Virus record (IMG/VR): IMGVR_UViG_3300020171_000042
Span: 1-48,572 of that record
DNA: 48,572 nucleotides
Origin: a virus
Reading direction: 5' to 3' (one strand)
A program made the position numbers and the translations under genes. This document shows, piece after piece, positions 16,889 through 24,095 of the stretch. The stretch's first letter is position 1, and the number at the start of each line of letters is the position of its first letter. Below the pieces are notes generated by a model, which did not search any database, was not told the DNA's origin, and was given only the letters and a program-made list of their open reading frames with translations.

Positions 16889-17094
16889 TATTCCTCCATC
16901 CCTATATCTTTATTTTTCATCATCATCTTTGCACCCATCATTTTCACTTTGCCTCTCATTATCGCCTCTTGCCCATACACCATATCTTCCTCACCAGACT
17001 TGTGTAATTCTTTAAGGAGTTCTTTTCTGGATTTAGATTTTGTTTTCATCTCTGGTTCTGCTATTGCTTGTTTAAGTGCCCTCGACTTTGGCAT
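16888..17094 (-). CDS. Small Met/Lys-rich hypothetical protein
   Basis: 68 residues, strongly basic N-terminal half and a Met-rich C-terminal half (KVKMMGAKMMMKNKD). Its start overlaps the end of the small-terminase-like gene by 23 bases and its stop overlaps the next ATG. No family recognised. The tight spacing supports translation as part of the packaging operon. Confidence 0.5.
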   Translation of the reverse strand: MPKSRALKQAIAEPEMKTKSKSRKELLKELHKSGEEDMVYGQEAIMRGKVKMMGAKMMMKNKDIGMEE

Positions 17095-17629
17095 AAACTT
17101 CTCCCTTCTTACTTAACTCCAGAAACTTATCTTCCAATTCCTTCTTCTTATCCATTAACTGTTCATCAGTAAGTTCATTGTATTGATTAAATTGCAAAAT
17201 GTTTTGAGTAGAACTCCCCTCGCCTTTCACTTCTTCCCGTGCTTCTTTAAGGCATTTAAGAGAAACCTCCACCGCACTTAATACCAATCTATCATCGTCT
17301 CTGGCTACAAGATTAGATGAAGCATTATATAAATCCTCTGTCCGTTTTAATCTCACCCTTTCGTTGGCAATGGGGATGTTCATTGCCTTAGATATAAACT
17401 TATCTCTTAATTCTTCTATAATAGGTTCACGGGTATGCTTGTAATATCTTACCATTGCAATAGATATTTTTTTATCATCGGGAAATCTCTTATCGCATAA
17501 CTCTGCTACCACTTTCGGAGATTTAAGTTGAGCCAATTGTTGAATAACAAAAAGTTCGTGTTCGCTACTTATTTCAGTCCGATTAGGTTTCTTTATTCCA
17601 GTTCGCTCGGCTTTCTTTATCCCAGCCAT
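17072..17629 (-). CDS. Probable terminase small subunit
   Basis: 185 residues. The N-terminal half looks helix-turn-helix-like (SPKVVAELCDKRFPDDKKIS). It is followed by a helical region with IPIANERVRLKRTEDLYN, a pattern found in small-terminase-like and DUF2280-like phage proteins. The C-terminus is acidic and helical. It overlaps the large terminase gene stop (TAATG) and would recognise phage DNA for packaging. Gene order in which the large subunit comes first is less usual, so the call is moderate. Confidence 0.6.
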   Translation of the reverse strand: MAGIKKAERTGIKKPNRTEISSEHELFVIQQLAQLKSPKVVAELCDKRFPDDKKISIAMVRYYKHTREPIIEELRDKFISKAMNIPIANERVRLKRTEDLYNASSNLVARDDDRLVLSAVEVSLKCLKEAREEVKGEGSSTQNILQFNQYNELTDEQLMDKKKELEDKFLELSKKGEVYAKVEGT

Positions 17630-19095
17630 TAGTAATACGCTCCTTGAGGTTCATAAACCTGTGGTAAATAAAATTCAGGATTGGACATACATAAATATCT
17701 AATAGTATCTGCCCCGTGGCAATCTTTAGGTTTCTCGGTTTCTTTTGCATCTCTATCCTGATTGCCTTTCCACTCCTCATACTGATAATTAAGCATAGAG
17801 TGAATGGTCTTAGGAACTCTGTCTTTAACAAAAAATAACTTGGGCTTGTTGTTTATATCAAGCGGGCGTTTAGAGTCGTAATGGAGCAATTGTTTAACTT
17901 TGAGATGCCCTGCTTCAATATTATCGTTTGCCTCCGTAAAAGAAACCTTGTATTTAAAGAACTCGTCAATAACACTCAAGCCCGTAGAAATCAACGGTTT
18001 TCTCCCAAAGTTTGGGTCTATAAGCCGCCTAACTACCCTCCAACCGAAGTGTTGCTCAGTAGCCCTAATCAACGCTGAAATCTCCTGAACTGTGCCTTCT
18101 CTTATTGCCTCGTGTATTATATAAATATCATTAATCCTATCCACCATAGCCCAAATAAGATGATGTGGTAATCTGTCGTGGGGGTCTAATACGCAGATAA
18201 CAGGATAACCTTCCTCATATTTAAAATCACTGATGAAATGCACAGAAGGATTAAGTTCCTTATAAACAAGCCCTTTAAGGTGAAAGAACTTTCCATAGAT
18301 GCGGGTTTCTTTTTCATCATCGGTAAGCAGGTTTTCAAACTCCCGTATATCCTCTTCTCTCAATATCCTATTGCCCTTAATGTCAAATTTGTTATCTCTT
18401 GTTGTTCCATAGAATACTTCTATTAACTTACCATCGGCTTTATCCACCAACTCTTCTTTCATCCAAGGTTCAATAAGTGGGGTAAAGGTAAATATGGAAT
18501 AACCACTCCTATCAAGTAGTCCTCTTTTAGTGGCTATCCAATGAGAGCGTTTTTGCGGTTCATCTCCCCAGAAGAAATCTAAATCCTGTCCTTCCCAAGC
18601 CATCTGGTCTTGTTCGGAAGTAAGGAACTCTACCATAGAACCATCCTTGGTGTGTAACTTTGAAATATAACCTTGCGGAGAACGCCTGACACGGATTATT
18701 TCCTTCGCTGGCATATACTCTCTTAATTTAGGTTCTATAACAGAGTCTATCTTAAAGAATTTATCTGTGGCAATTCTTATCTTAATCGGATGATTAAATC
18801 TTCTTGCTTTAGGATACCAGTCAGGATATTTTTTGGTAAGGTGATAGACTACCTCACACGCTCCGAAAGTGCTTCCTCCCAGTCGATTTCCTTTAACTAT
18901 ACAAATAGTTTTGGCTTTAGATTGATGTGCCTGATATTGAATGGCATTAGGAATATAGAAATCTATTCCCCGTTGCTTTTTACGATGTTCAACTACAAGG
19001 CGCAGTTTCTCTAACTCAACGAGTAAATCTTTCTGTCCCTTTGAAACTTCTTGTGAAACTTCCTGTCCAACTTCCTCTTCTAATAATTCAGGCAT
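17629..19095 (-). CDS. terL: Terminase large subunit
   Basis: 488 residues; ATPase and nuclease of the DNA packaging motor. Walker A is at 69-76 (GNRLGGST, a deviant P-loop lacking the usual lysine before the Ser/Thr). Walker B is at 171-180 (DLDFFWGDEP), with a coupling-type TFTP segment at about 203-206. The RNase H-like nuclease carries acidic residues at CVLDPHD (D304), RRLIDP (D360) and CHGADTIRY near 460. It is preceded by a 75-residue zinc protein gene and followed by the probable small subunit. No intein or insertion is seen here. Confidence 0.92.
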   Translation of the reverse strand: MPELLEEEVGQEVSQEVSKGQKDLLVELEKLRLVVEHRKKQRGIDFYIPNAIQYQAHQSKAKTICIVKGNRLGGSTFGACEVVYHLTKKYPDWYPKARRFNHPIKIRIATDKFFKIDSVIEPKLREYMPAKEIIRVRRSPQGYISKLHTKDGSMVEFLTSEQDQMAWEGQDLDFFWGDEPQKRSHWIATKRGLLDRSGYSIFTFTPLIEPWMKEELVDKADGKLIEVFYGTTRDNKFDIKGNRILREEDIREFENLLTDDEKETRIYGKFFHLKGLVYKELNPSVHFISDFKYEEGYPVICVLDPHDRLPHHLIWAMVDRINDIYIIHEAIREGTVQEISALIRATEQHFGWRVVRRLIDPNFGRKPLISTGLSVIDEFFKYKVSFTEANDNIEAGHLKVKQLLHYDSKRPLDINNKPKLFFVKDRVPKTIHSMLNYQYEEWKGNQDRDAKETEKPKDCHGADTIRYLCMSNPEFYLPQVYEPQGAYY

Positions 19096-19322
19096 TATAA
19101 TCTATGGTCTTGGGCGCACTGCTTACAATACTTCATATCATTTATAATGGCTTCTGCTTTAGAACCACAATGGGGAGTTTCACAATTGCCAGATACAGCG
19201 TCGGGTGAAGAAACAACCTCGATGGTGGTTTGCTCTTTTAAATCTGGTTTAAGAATAACATCGGGCGAATTAACCTTCTTCACATCTTTCTGTTTTTTAG
19301 GGCGACCTCGCTTCTTAAGCAT
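19095..19322 (-). CDS. Small AT-hook/zinc-knuckle-like protein
   Basis: 75 residues. KKRGRPKK at 3-10 is an AT-hook-like GRP motif. The C-terminal half carries C..PHC and then CKQC, which may bind one zinc. It is the first gene of the leftward virion operon and overlaps terL by TAATG. DNA binding is plausible; a role in packaging or late control is speculative. Confidence 0.6.
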   Translation of the reverse strand: MLKKRGRPKKQKDVKKVNSPDVILKPDLKEQTTIEVVSSPDAVSGNCETPHCGSKAEAIINDMKYCKQCAQDHRL

Positions 19323-19592
19323 ATTTACTCCTTCAGTATAAGTTTAACACACGCCAGAAAATTAAGGAGAGAATAAGAAGCAAATAAAGGCTAAACAGCG
19401 TCTGAAAAACTATTTTAAACTAATTCTCTAAAAACGCCAAAATCGGGGGGGGTTAGAAAAAAAGATACTAACCTGCCCGCCTATATTATATCTGTTATAT
19501 ATATCATTGATTATAAGTAACTATCAATTACTGATAAGATAATAAGATAAGTAATAGATACTATTAAAACAATTACATATACTGATAATATC

Positions 19593-19614
19593 AATTGCTA
19601 TGTAATTGCTATGT
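19593..19614. repeat. Tandem 11-bp direct repeat
   Basis: AATTGCTATGT occurs twice head to tail (19593-19603 and 19604-19614). It lies in the control region and may be a protein-binding site. Confidence 0.7.
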
Positions 19615-19636
19615 AGTTATTAAGTAGTTACTGTAT

Positions 19637-19690
19637 TACTAAAACTGTTTAATGGTGATGTTAATTACTAACTAACTAATACTAAAACTG
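19637..19690. repeat. Spaced direct repeat TACTAAAACTG
   Basis: TACTAAAACTG at 19637-19647 and 19680-19690, 43 bases apart. Partly matching flanks follow each copy (TTTAATGGTGATG versus CTTTATGTTGATA). The spacing of about four helical turns would suit a dimeric regulator binding one DNA face. Confidence 0.65.
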
Positions 19691-19714
19691 CTTTATGTTG
19701 ATATAATATATATC

Positions 19715-19748
19715 TACCCCTCAATATCAAATCTAACAGGTAGGGGTA
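19715..19748. repeat. Inverted repeat in the control region
   Basis: TACCCCT (19715-19721) and AGGGGTA (19742-19748) form perfect 7-bp arms 20 bases apart. Further pairing in the AT-rich flanks follows after one mismatch. It stands out as the most GC-rich spot in the area. It is a possible operator or cruciform. Confidence 0.6.
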
Positions 19749-19772
19749 TATATGGCTAATACTGTCGCATTA

Positions 19773-19797
19773 CTTCCTATATTAATTATTATGTCAA
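19773..19797 (-). promoter_or_regulatory. Weak candidate promoter for the leftward virion operon
   Basis: On the minus strand, TTGACA (19797-19792) is followed after 17 bases by AGTAAT, a 4-of-6 match to TATAAT. It would give a long leader before the first virion gene at 19322. The -10 box is poor and AT-rich DNA yields many such matches, so this is tentative. No phage-specific late promoter motif was identified. Confidence 0.25.
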
Positions 19798-19985
19798 CAT
19801 AGTTACTAACAGCGTCCATCTATTACATATATATCATATGGTTATAGTAGTAAGTTATTAACAATTATGAAGGCTGTAGAATAGTAGTTATTAGCAGGAA
19901 TTAGGCTGTAGATAGGGTAATTATAAAGAAGTTAGGGATTAGTAATAAAGACTTACTATTAATAATCTATCCATACCATTATCTT

Positions 19986-20111
19986 ACTACTACAATCATA
20001 CTATTACATATATACTATTACATATAGACTATTACATAGATACTATTATAATCATACTATTACATAAATACTAATATAATCATATCAATATAATCATATC
20101 AATATATATAG
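19986..20111. repeat. Nine tandem 14-bp iterons
   Basis: Nine consecutive 14-base units run in strict phase from 19986. Consensus is ACTATTACATANAT, with variants ACTATTATAATCAT and ATCAATATAATCAT. The middle units are the best conserved. Phased iterons ahead of an early promoter are typical of replication origins and regulator-binding arrays. The likely ligands are the winged-helix proteins encoded at 20263 and at the end of the helicase at 29939. That link is inference. Confidence 0.8.
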
Positions 20112-20212
20112 AATAAAGAAACTCCAAGAAGTTAAAGAAGGATTAAGACAGGTTTTAAAGGGGAATTAAGGCAGATTAGCCGAAAGATATTATTGTAGAG
20201 GTTATTATTATC

Positions 20213-20241
20213 TTGACATTATACACTTATTATGTTATACT
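20213..20241 (+). promoter_or_regulatory. Sigma-70-type early promoter
   Basis: TTGACA (20213-20218), a 17-base spacer, and TATACT (20236-20241). The start codon at 20263 follows with an AAAAGGAGG ribosome site. A near-consensus host promoter at the head of the rightward operon implies immediate early expression by host RNA polymerase. Confidence 0.85.
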
Positions 20242-20262
20242 CTTTACCAAAAGGAGGTTCTT

Positions 20263-20565
20263 ATGAAACCAGATTGTAAATACTTTAGGCAATATGAAGA
20301 GGAAGCGTATGTTAAAGGATATAAAGATGGAATAGCTAATTTACCCTCAAAAGTAAATATCCCAGAAGAAAAACATAAGCATATTCAAAATGAAAATATC
20401 TTGGAATTACTATTAACTAACCCAGCAGGAATGAATGCCGCTCAACTGCAACAAACCCTTAATATCTCAAGAGGCACTTTCTATAAAAGAATTAAGGCAT
20501 TAGTTTATCAAGGCAAGGTCAAGCGGGCAGAAAGAAAGTTTCCTATAAGATTTCAATTAGTTTAA
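20263..20565 (+). CDS. Winged-helix regulator/origin-binding protein candidate
   Basis: 100 residues, first gene of the early operon. Residues about 47-100 form a winged helix with AAQLQQTLNISRGTFYKRIK as the helix-turn-helix, then LVYQGKVKRAE and a C-terminal strand ending FQLV. The same pattern ends the helicase encoded at 29939 (ISKGTFYTSIK, LSQGIIKKL, KYCLV), so the two share one DNA-binding module. The N-terminal half contains YEEEAYVKGYKDG. Position beside the 14-bp iterons suggests autoregulation or origin binding; this is inference. Confidence 0.75.
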   Translation: MKPDCKYFRQYEEEAYVKGYKDGIANLPSKVNIPEEKHKHIQNENILELLLTNPAGMNAAQLQQTLNISRGTFYKRIKALVYQGKVKRAERKFPIRFQLV

Positions 20566-20584
20566 TCTAATACCTTTAAATTAG

Positions 20585-20666
20585 ACACTAACTAAAAAGG
20601 TGTATATAATTAGTGTTCAGTATTCTAATCTCTTTCTTCTCTTAAGAGAGACTCTATTAGAATACT
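20585..20666. promoter_or_regulatory. Two strong inverted repeats between early genes
   Basis: ACACTAA (20585-20591) pairs with TTAGTGT (20610-20616). AGTATTCTAAT (20619-20629) pairs with ATTAGAATACT (20656-20666), a perfect 11-bp arm, with an internal palindrome TCTCTTAAGAGA at 20638-20649. There is no T-run, so these are unlikely to be simple terminators. They lie between the first regulator gene and the second promoter and may be operators or RNA hairpins. Confidence 0.6.
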
Positions 20667-20741
20667 AATATATTGGACAGTATTACTATAATCTATACTA
20701 TGGAGTTTTCTTTATACCGTTACTTATACAAAAGATTTCTC

Positions 20742-20770
20742 TTGACAACCTCTTACCTATATGTTAACTT
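20742..20770 (+). promoter_or_regulatory. Second early promoter candidate
   Basis: TTGACA at 20742-20747, then after 17 bases TAACTT (20765-20770), a weak -10 box. An AAAGGAGG ribosome site and ATG at 20795 follow. The perfect -35 with a poor -10 suggests an activated or regulated promoter; the inverted repeats lie just upstream. Confidence 0.55.
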
Positions 20771-20794
20771 ATATAGTAGAAAGGAGGCACAAAA

Positions 20795-20920
20795 ATGAAA
20801 GTAAAATTAAATCAACTTAATTGTAAAAGATGTGGCCATCAATGGCTACCACGCAAAACAGAAGTTAGGCAATGCCCTAAATGTAAAACTGCATATTGGG
20901 AAAAAGAAAAGGAGATATAA
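20795..20920 (+). CDS. 41-residue zinc-ribbon protein
   Basis: Two CxxC pairs, CKRCGHQW and CPKCKTAYW, separated by a short basic loop make a minimal rubredoxin-like or zinc-ribbon fold. There is a strong AAAGGAGG ribosome site. The stop overlaps the next ATG (TAATG). Such microproteins are common in phage early regions and often bind host enzymes or nucleic acid; the partner is unknown. Confidence 0.75.
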   Translation: MKVKLNQLNCKRCGHQWLPRKTEVRQCPKCKTAYWEKEKEI

Positions 20921-20991
20921 TGGAAGCAAAAATAATGGCAAGATTATTAAGTAATAAAAGAGAAAAAGAAACAGGAACTTTTGATAATTAG
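20920..20991 (+). CDS. 23-residue basic peptide
   Basis: A short frame starting in the TAATG overlap with the zinc-ribbon gene: MEAKIMARLLSNKREKETG and a few more residues. It is amphipathic and basic. The overlap supports coupled translation, but at this length chance cannot be excluded. Confidence 0.4.
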   Translation: MEAKIMARLLSNKREKETGTFDN

Positions 20992-21004
20992 AAGGGGGGA
21001 AGGG

Positions 21005-21355
21005 ATGGATAAATTTAAATGTGTAAAGTGTGGAAAGATATTTGATGAATTTGAGGCAGATTATAATTTTATGTCAAGGGAAGGCAAAGAATTATGTCCA
21101 GAGTGTATCAAAAGAGAAGCTGATTTTAAGAAATTCGAGGAAAGTTTTAGGAAGGAACACAGTTTAAAATGCCCTTTCTGCGGGGAAGATTATACAACCG
21201 ATAGTGAATTTAAAGAAGATTTAATAACCTATCACGCAGAAGATGGCATTATAAAAAAGGAATGCCAGCAATGCGAAAAGGAATTTTATGTTGAAGAAAT
21301 TATTGATAGGACGTGGAATGTGGCAAAGACTAAAGAAGAGATAGAATATAATTAA
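21005..21355 (+). CDS. Two-module zinc-ribbon protein
   Basis: 116 residues counted from ATG 21005, which follows a GAAGGGGGGAAGGG ribosome site; a longer frame starting at TTG 20981 is less likely. Zinc pairs are CVKC...CPEC in the first half and CPFC...CQQC in the second. The composition is acidic overall. Probably a nucleic acid- or protein-binding early protein; no family assigned. Confidence 0.7.
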   Translation: MDKFKCVKCGKIFDEFEADYNFMSREGKELCPECIKREADFKKFEESFRKEHSLKCPFCGEDYTTDSEFKEDLITYHAEDGIIKKECQQCEKEFYVEEIIDRTWNVAKTKEEIEYN

Positions 21356-21406
21356 CCCATAACCCAAAACTGACGAGGCTATAAGCCGAAACGGAGGGAG
21401 GAAAAT

Positions 21407-21841
21407 ATGCAAATTAAAGACTATCCGAAAGAAGCAATAACCACCCCGAAAAGTATAACAGATATAATGCAAGCTATTCTGGAAAGAGAAGACGAAATCG
21501 ATAAAGATAAGGAACACTTCTGGAGTATTGGATTAGACACACGCAATAAAATCAAATACATTGAATTGGTGTCTTTAGGCACGCTTAACGCTTCTTTAAT
21601 ACACCCCAGAGAGACTTTTAGGCTGGCTGTGATGAAAAGCGTTGCCTCAATAATTGTATGTCATAATCATCCTTCTGGAGAGCTTACACCTTCAGAAGAT
21701 GATTTGGCAATTACTCAACGCTTGATAAAATCTGGAGAGATTTTAAGCATAAACTTAATTGACCATCTTATTATTGCCAAAAAGAAAGTTGGCTATAAAC
21801 AATATTATAGCTGGAAAGAGGAAGGATTAATAACCACCTAA
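21407..21841 (+). CDS. radC: RadC-like JAB-domain protein
   Basis: 144 residues: the metal-binding JAB domain of RadC without the usual N-terminal helix-hairpin-helix part. The signature CHNHPSGELTPSEDD lies at about 85-99, with metal ligands His86, His88 and an Asp at 98/99. Phage and mobile-element RadC proteins are common, and their role (DNA metabolism or anti-defence) is unsettled. A leader reading AAGCCGAAACGGAGGGAGG precedes it, one of three such leaders nearby. Confidence 0.9.
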   Translation: MQIKDYPKEAITTPKSITDIMQAILEREDEIDKDKEHFWSIGLDTRNKIKYIELVSLGTLNASLIHPRETFRLAVMKSVASIIVCHNHPSGELTPSEDDLAITQRLIKSGEILSINLIDHLIIAKKKVGYKQYYSWKEEGLITT

Positions 21842-21862
21842 CCAACCAGAAAGGAAATAAAA

Positions 21863-21991
21863 ATGTATTGCTCTATTTGTAAAAAAGATAATCTTGAAAT
21901 GAAACAAATAAATCGTTTAGTAACAAAAGATGATGAGGAAATAATTATCTGCGATGAGTGTATTAAAAATGAAGCATATAATAATGTTTAA
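21863..21991 (+). CDS. 42-residue Cys4 microprotein
   Basis: CSIC near the start and CDEC near the end suggest one zinc site, with an acidic centre (TKDDEEIII). It is preceded by AAAGGAAA. It sits between RadC and another zinc-ribbon gene. Function unknown. Confidence 0.6.
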   Translation: MYCSICKKDNLEMKQINRLVTKDDEEIIICDECIKNEAYNNV

Positions 21992-22018
21992 CAAAGCCGA
22001 AATAGAAAGGAGAATATA

Positions 22019-22306
22019 ATGAATGATAAACTTATAAAATCAGTTATTGGCGATGAAAGCGATTTAATCTGTATTGAATGCAAAAGAGAAAAGAAAGCAA
22101 GAATGTCAGCATATTGCTTAAAATGTAAGGTTAAATTAGAACCTAATTTTTTAGCAAGATTTAATCTTTTTAAAAGACGAACTAATCTGGAAGTATTTAC
22201 TTGTTTCGGATGTAATAAGGATTTTATAGAAAAGTCTGGTTATGTTACTAAAAATCTTCTTTATTTATGTAAGCAGTGTTATAATCTCGTTTATAATAGG
22301 AATTAA
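22019..22306 (+). CDS. Multi-Cys zinc-ribbon protein
   Basis: 95 residues with four CxxC-type pairs (CIEC, CLKC, CFGC, CKQC). These likely make two zinc modules joined by a basic FNLFKRR segment. The leader AAGCCGAAATAGAAAGGAG resembles those of the RadC and 22469 genes. It is probably a DNA- or RNA-binding early protein. Confidence 0.7.
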   Translation: MNDKLIKSVIGDESDLICIECKREKKARMSAYCLKCKVKLEPNFLARFNLFKRRTNLEVFTCFGCNKDFIEKSGYVTKNLLYLCKQCYNLVYNRN

Positions 22307-22331
22307 CCATTGTAAGAGCGGGAAGGAAAAA

Positions 22332-22439
22332 ATGATAAAAAAAGAATGTAAAAAATGCTTACACAAAGATATATGTAATAAAAAAGAGTATAAAGGAATA
22401 CATTTAATTCATCCTTGCGAATTAGAGACGACAAAATAA
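22332..22439 (+). CDS. 35-residue Cys4 microprotein
   Basis: MIKKECKKCLHKDICNKKE followed by IHLIHPCELETTK: four cysteines in a C..C....C...C arrangement. It resembles the fragment encoded at 23384, which also has CDDCPFLKVC. The ribosome site is GGAAGG. The pattern is like short CxxC....C domains seen in small phage proteins of unknown role. Confidence 0.6.
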   Translation: MIKKECKKCLHKDICNKKEYKGIHLIHPCELETTK

Positions 22440-22468
22440 TGAAGCCGAAACGGAAAGGAGAGGGAAAA

Positions 22469-22759
22469 ATGGAATTCAAAACTAATGATGGTTATCTTAT
22501 CAAAAAAGGAAACTTAATTAAATATACTGGCGATATGGCTAATATTGAGGGACTTTTTGAAGTAACCAAAATTGAGCCTTGCGAATGGTATAAATACAAA
22601 ATCACTTTGACAGAAACTACCGAACATAAAAGAATATTGACACTCACTCCTTCCTCTTTTGATAGTGGAGCAGGCAGAAGATTTAAACCAGCAGAATTAG
22701 TTAAAAAAGAATGGCAAGAAGCATATAATCAATTAACCACCAAAAGAGAATGGAAATAA
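22469..22759 (+). CDS. Small beta-rich hypothetical protein
   Basis: 96 residues, taking ATG 22469 after AAAGGAGAGGG rather than an upstream TTG. It has an SH3-like strand pattern (YLIKKGNLIKYTGDMANIEG) and a C-terminal helix. It overlaps the next gene by 10 bases. No family recognised. Confidence 0.6.
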   Translation: MEFKTNDGYLIKKGNLIKYTGDMANIEGLFEVTKIEPCEWYKYKITLTETTEHKRILTLTPSSFDSGAGRRFKPAELVKKEWQEAYNQLTTKREWK

Positions 22760-23025
22760 CCAAAGAAACCATTCAGACTGCCTTTAAAGACGCAGGCCTG
22801 CCCATTGATAAAATCAAAAAGTCTAAACTTGGTGGTTTTTATGTTTACCATCCTTTTGGCTCTCAATATGTTTATAAGAAATATAGCGTGGTAGAACGAG
22901 GCGAAGGATATGTTAAAAAACTCCGAGAACCTATCCAATACAAAGTTAGTTTTATTGATGACAAAAGTCTACTTGACTTGGCTATCTTTGAAGCCAAAAA
23001 CAGGCAGAAATGGAATAAACAATGA
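22750..23025 (+). CDS. Small hypothetical protein
   Basis: 91 residues, alpha/beta in pattern, with a helix-loop start (ITKETIQTAFKDAGLPIDKI) and a Tyr-rich strand section (GGFYVYHPFGSQYVYKKY). It overlaps genes on both sides by 10 and 4 bases, which supports translation. Function unknown. Confidence 0.6.
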   Translation: MEITKETIQTAFKDAGLPIDKIKKSKLGGFYVYHPFGSQYVYKKYSVVERGEGYVKKLREPIQYKVSFIDDKSLLDLAIFEAKNRQKWNKQ

Positions 23026-23387
23026 AACCCTTGATATTTCTTATTATAATCCTCTTCCTAACTGGCTGTAATCAAGACCCTGTATGGGCAAAAGAATACA
23101 CCAATGAACAAATAGCTAATGCTATCTATTGGGCAGAAGGCGGAGCAAAAGCCAAAGTGCCTTATGGAATACTATCTATTAAGGTAAAAGATAAAGCAGA
23201 AGCAAGGCAAATATGCTTTAATACTATAAGAAATCAGCGTATAAGGCACGCCAAGCATAATTGCGGGCTTGATTTTATCTCTTGTCTTGGCTCTCGCTAT
23301 TGCCCAATAGGTGCAAAGAACGACCCTAAAGGTTTAAATAAAAACTGGGTTAAAAATGTTAAGTTTTACCTTGAAAAGCAAAAATGA
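23022..23387 (+). CDS. Lipoprotein with lysozyme-like domain (candidate)
   Basis: 121 residues. An N-terminal lipoprotein signal (MKPLIFLIIILFLTGC) has its lipobox LTGC at residues 13-16. The mature part carries QIANAIYWAEGG, then YGILSIK, AEARQICFNTIRNQ and DFISCLGSRYCPIG before NKNWVKNVKFYL. I recall a phage/prophage family with this layout whose A-E-G region looks like the catalytic glutamate of lytic transglycosylases. It could be a membrane-anchored lysis or entry-exclusion factor. The lipoprotein call is firm; the enzyme call is tentative. Confidence 0.65.
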   Translation: MKPLIFLIIILFLTGCNQDPVWAKEYTNEQIANAIYWAEGGAKAKVPYGILSIKVKDKAEARQICFNTIRNQRIRHAKHNCGLDFISCLGSRYCPIGAKNDPKGLNKNWVKNVKFYLEKQK

Positions 23388-23533
23388 TTTTGGACACTTC
23401 TCATAACCTAACCCTAACTTCTGTAAATAATCAAATAATAGTATGTATAAGGATAGATAAACAATGTGATGATTGCCCATTCTTAAAAGTATGTAAATTT
23501 ATGAAAGGAGGTGATTTAATTGAAAAGGATTGA
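23384..23533 (+). CDS. 49-residue Cys-containing microprotein
   Basis: It starts in an ATGA overlap with the lipoprotein gene. The C-terminal half contains CIRIDKQCDDCPFLKVC, a four-cysteine cluster like that of the 22332 product. It ends inside the next gene, which begins at TTG 23520. The ribosome site of the next gene (AGGAGGTGAT) lies within this frame. Confidence 0.5.
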   Translation: MILDTSHNLTLTSVNNQIIVCIRIDKQCDDCPFLKVCKFMKGGDLIEKD

Positions 23534-23711
23534 AAAAATAGAAGTGATTGCTTTAATGAAAGCATTAAGAGAAAAAGGTTATACCCAAGAAGAATTAGGG
23601 GTCGCTTTGGGCAGAACGACTCAAAGCATTTGGGCTTGGGGGAGTAACACTACTAAAAGAGTTCCTGCCAAGAGTGATTGGGAAGTGCTTAATCATTTGT
23701 TGAAGAAATAA
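23520..23711 (+). CDS. Cro/CI-type helix-turn-helix protein
   Basis: 63 residues from a TTG start that follows a full AGGAGGTGAT ribosome site. The helix-turn-helix is at about 13-40 (KALREKGYTQEELGVALGRT, then TQSIWAW). The product is short, with no dimerisation domain beyond the fold. It is probably a small repressor or anti-repressor of an early or middle promoter. Confidence 0.75.
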   Translation: MKRIEKIEVIALMKALREKGYTQEELGVALGRTTQSIWAWGSNTTKRVPAKSDWEVLNHLLKK

Positions 23712-23724
23712 AAAGGGAGGCAAA

Positions 23725-23898
23725 ATGAATGGTAAGGTAAGATATGAACCTATTGTGGACTTTTATCTTCCTACTTATCGAGAAGAATACTTTAGTTTTT
23801 TAGTGAATAAATATCCACAAGGTAAATCGCATTTTAGAAAAATGACTTCAAATAGGTTAAAGGCAATTTATTTAGCAATTAGGACAAAGCGAGGTTAA
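23725..23898 (+). CDS. Small hypothetical protein
   Basis: 57 residues with aromatic and basic residues (VDFYLPTYREEYFSFLV, then FRKMTSNRLKAIYLAIRTKR). The ATG follows AAAGGGAGG. The helical basic C-terminus could bind nucleic acid. No family recognised. Confidence 0.6.
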   Translation: MNGKVRYEPIVDFYLPTYREEYFSFLVNKYPQGKSHFRKMTSNRLKAIYLAIRTKRG

Positions 23899-23900
23899 TA

Positions 23901-24095
23901 ATGCTTAAATGCAAATGTGGAAGTAAACAATTTGGATACTTTGACGATTATGGGGTGGAATATGATTATTGTTTAGTTTGTAATAGGGCTTATGATAATG
24001 AAGGAAATGAAATACAGATACAGAAAGGTGAACCCGATAATGACTATAATCCCAACTCGCCTGAACAGGAAAGGGACATAAAGGAGGATTTATGA
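23901..24095 (+). CDS. Zinc-ribbon protein with acidic tail
   Basis: 64 residues. CKCGSKQFG and CLVCNRAYDNEG make a zinc ribbon; the second half is acidic and disordered-looking. It overlaps the next gene by 4 bases (ATGA). It belongs to the group of zinc microproteins here. Confidence 0.6.
   Translation: MLKCKCGSKQFGYFDDYGVEYDYCLVCNRAYDNEGNEIQIQKGEPDNDYNPNSPEQERDIKEDL

Larger units (their letters stand above)
19342..20212. other. AT-rich gene-free control region (probable origin)
   Basis: About 870 bases without a convincing gene separate the leftward virion operon from the rightward early operon. They hold a homopolymer CGGGGGGGG stretch at about 19445, tandem 11-mers, a spaced direct repeat, an inverted repeat and nine tandem 14-mers. 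AT content rises toward the right. The divergent arrangement, the iterons and the nearby regulatory gene fit a replication origin plus transcription control. Origin function is inference; no DnaA box array was confirmed. Confidence 0.6.

Noticed and set aside
19986-20111. CRISPR array
   Set aside because: Units are 14 bases with no spacers; this is a simple tandem iteron array.
20601-20666. Intrinsic terminator after the first early gene
   Set aside because: The hairpin is strong but has no T-run; an operator or RNA hairpin is more likely.
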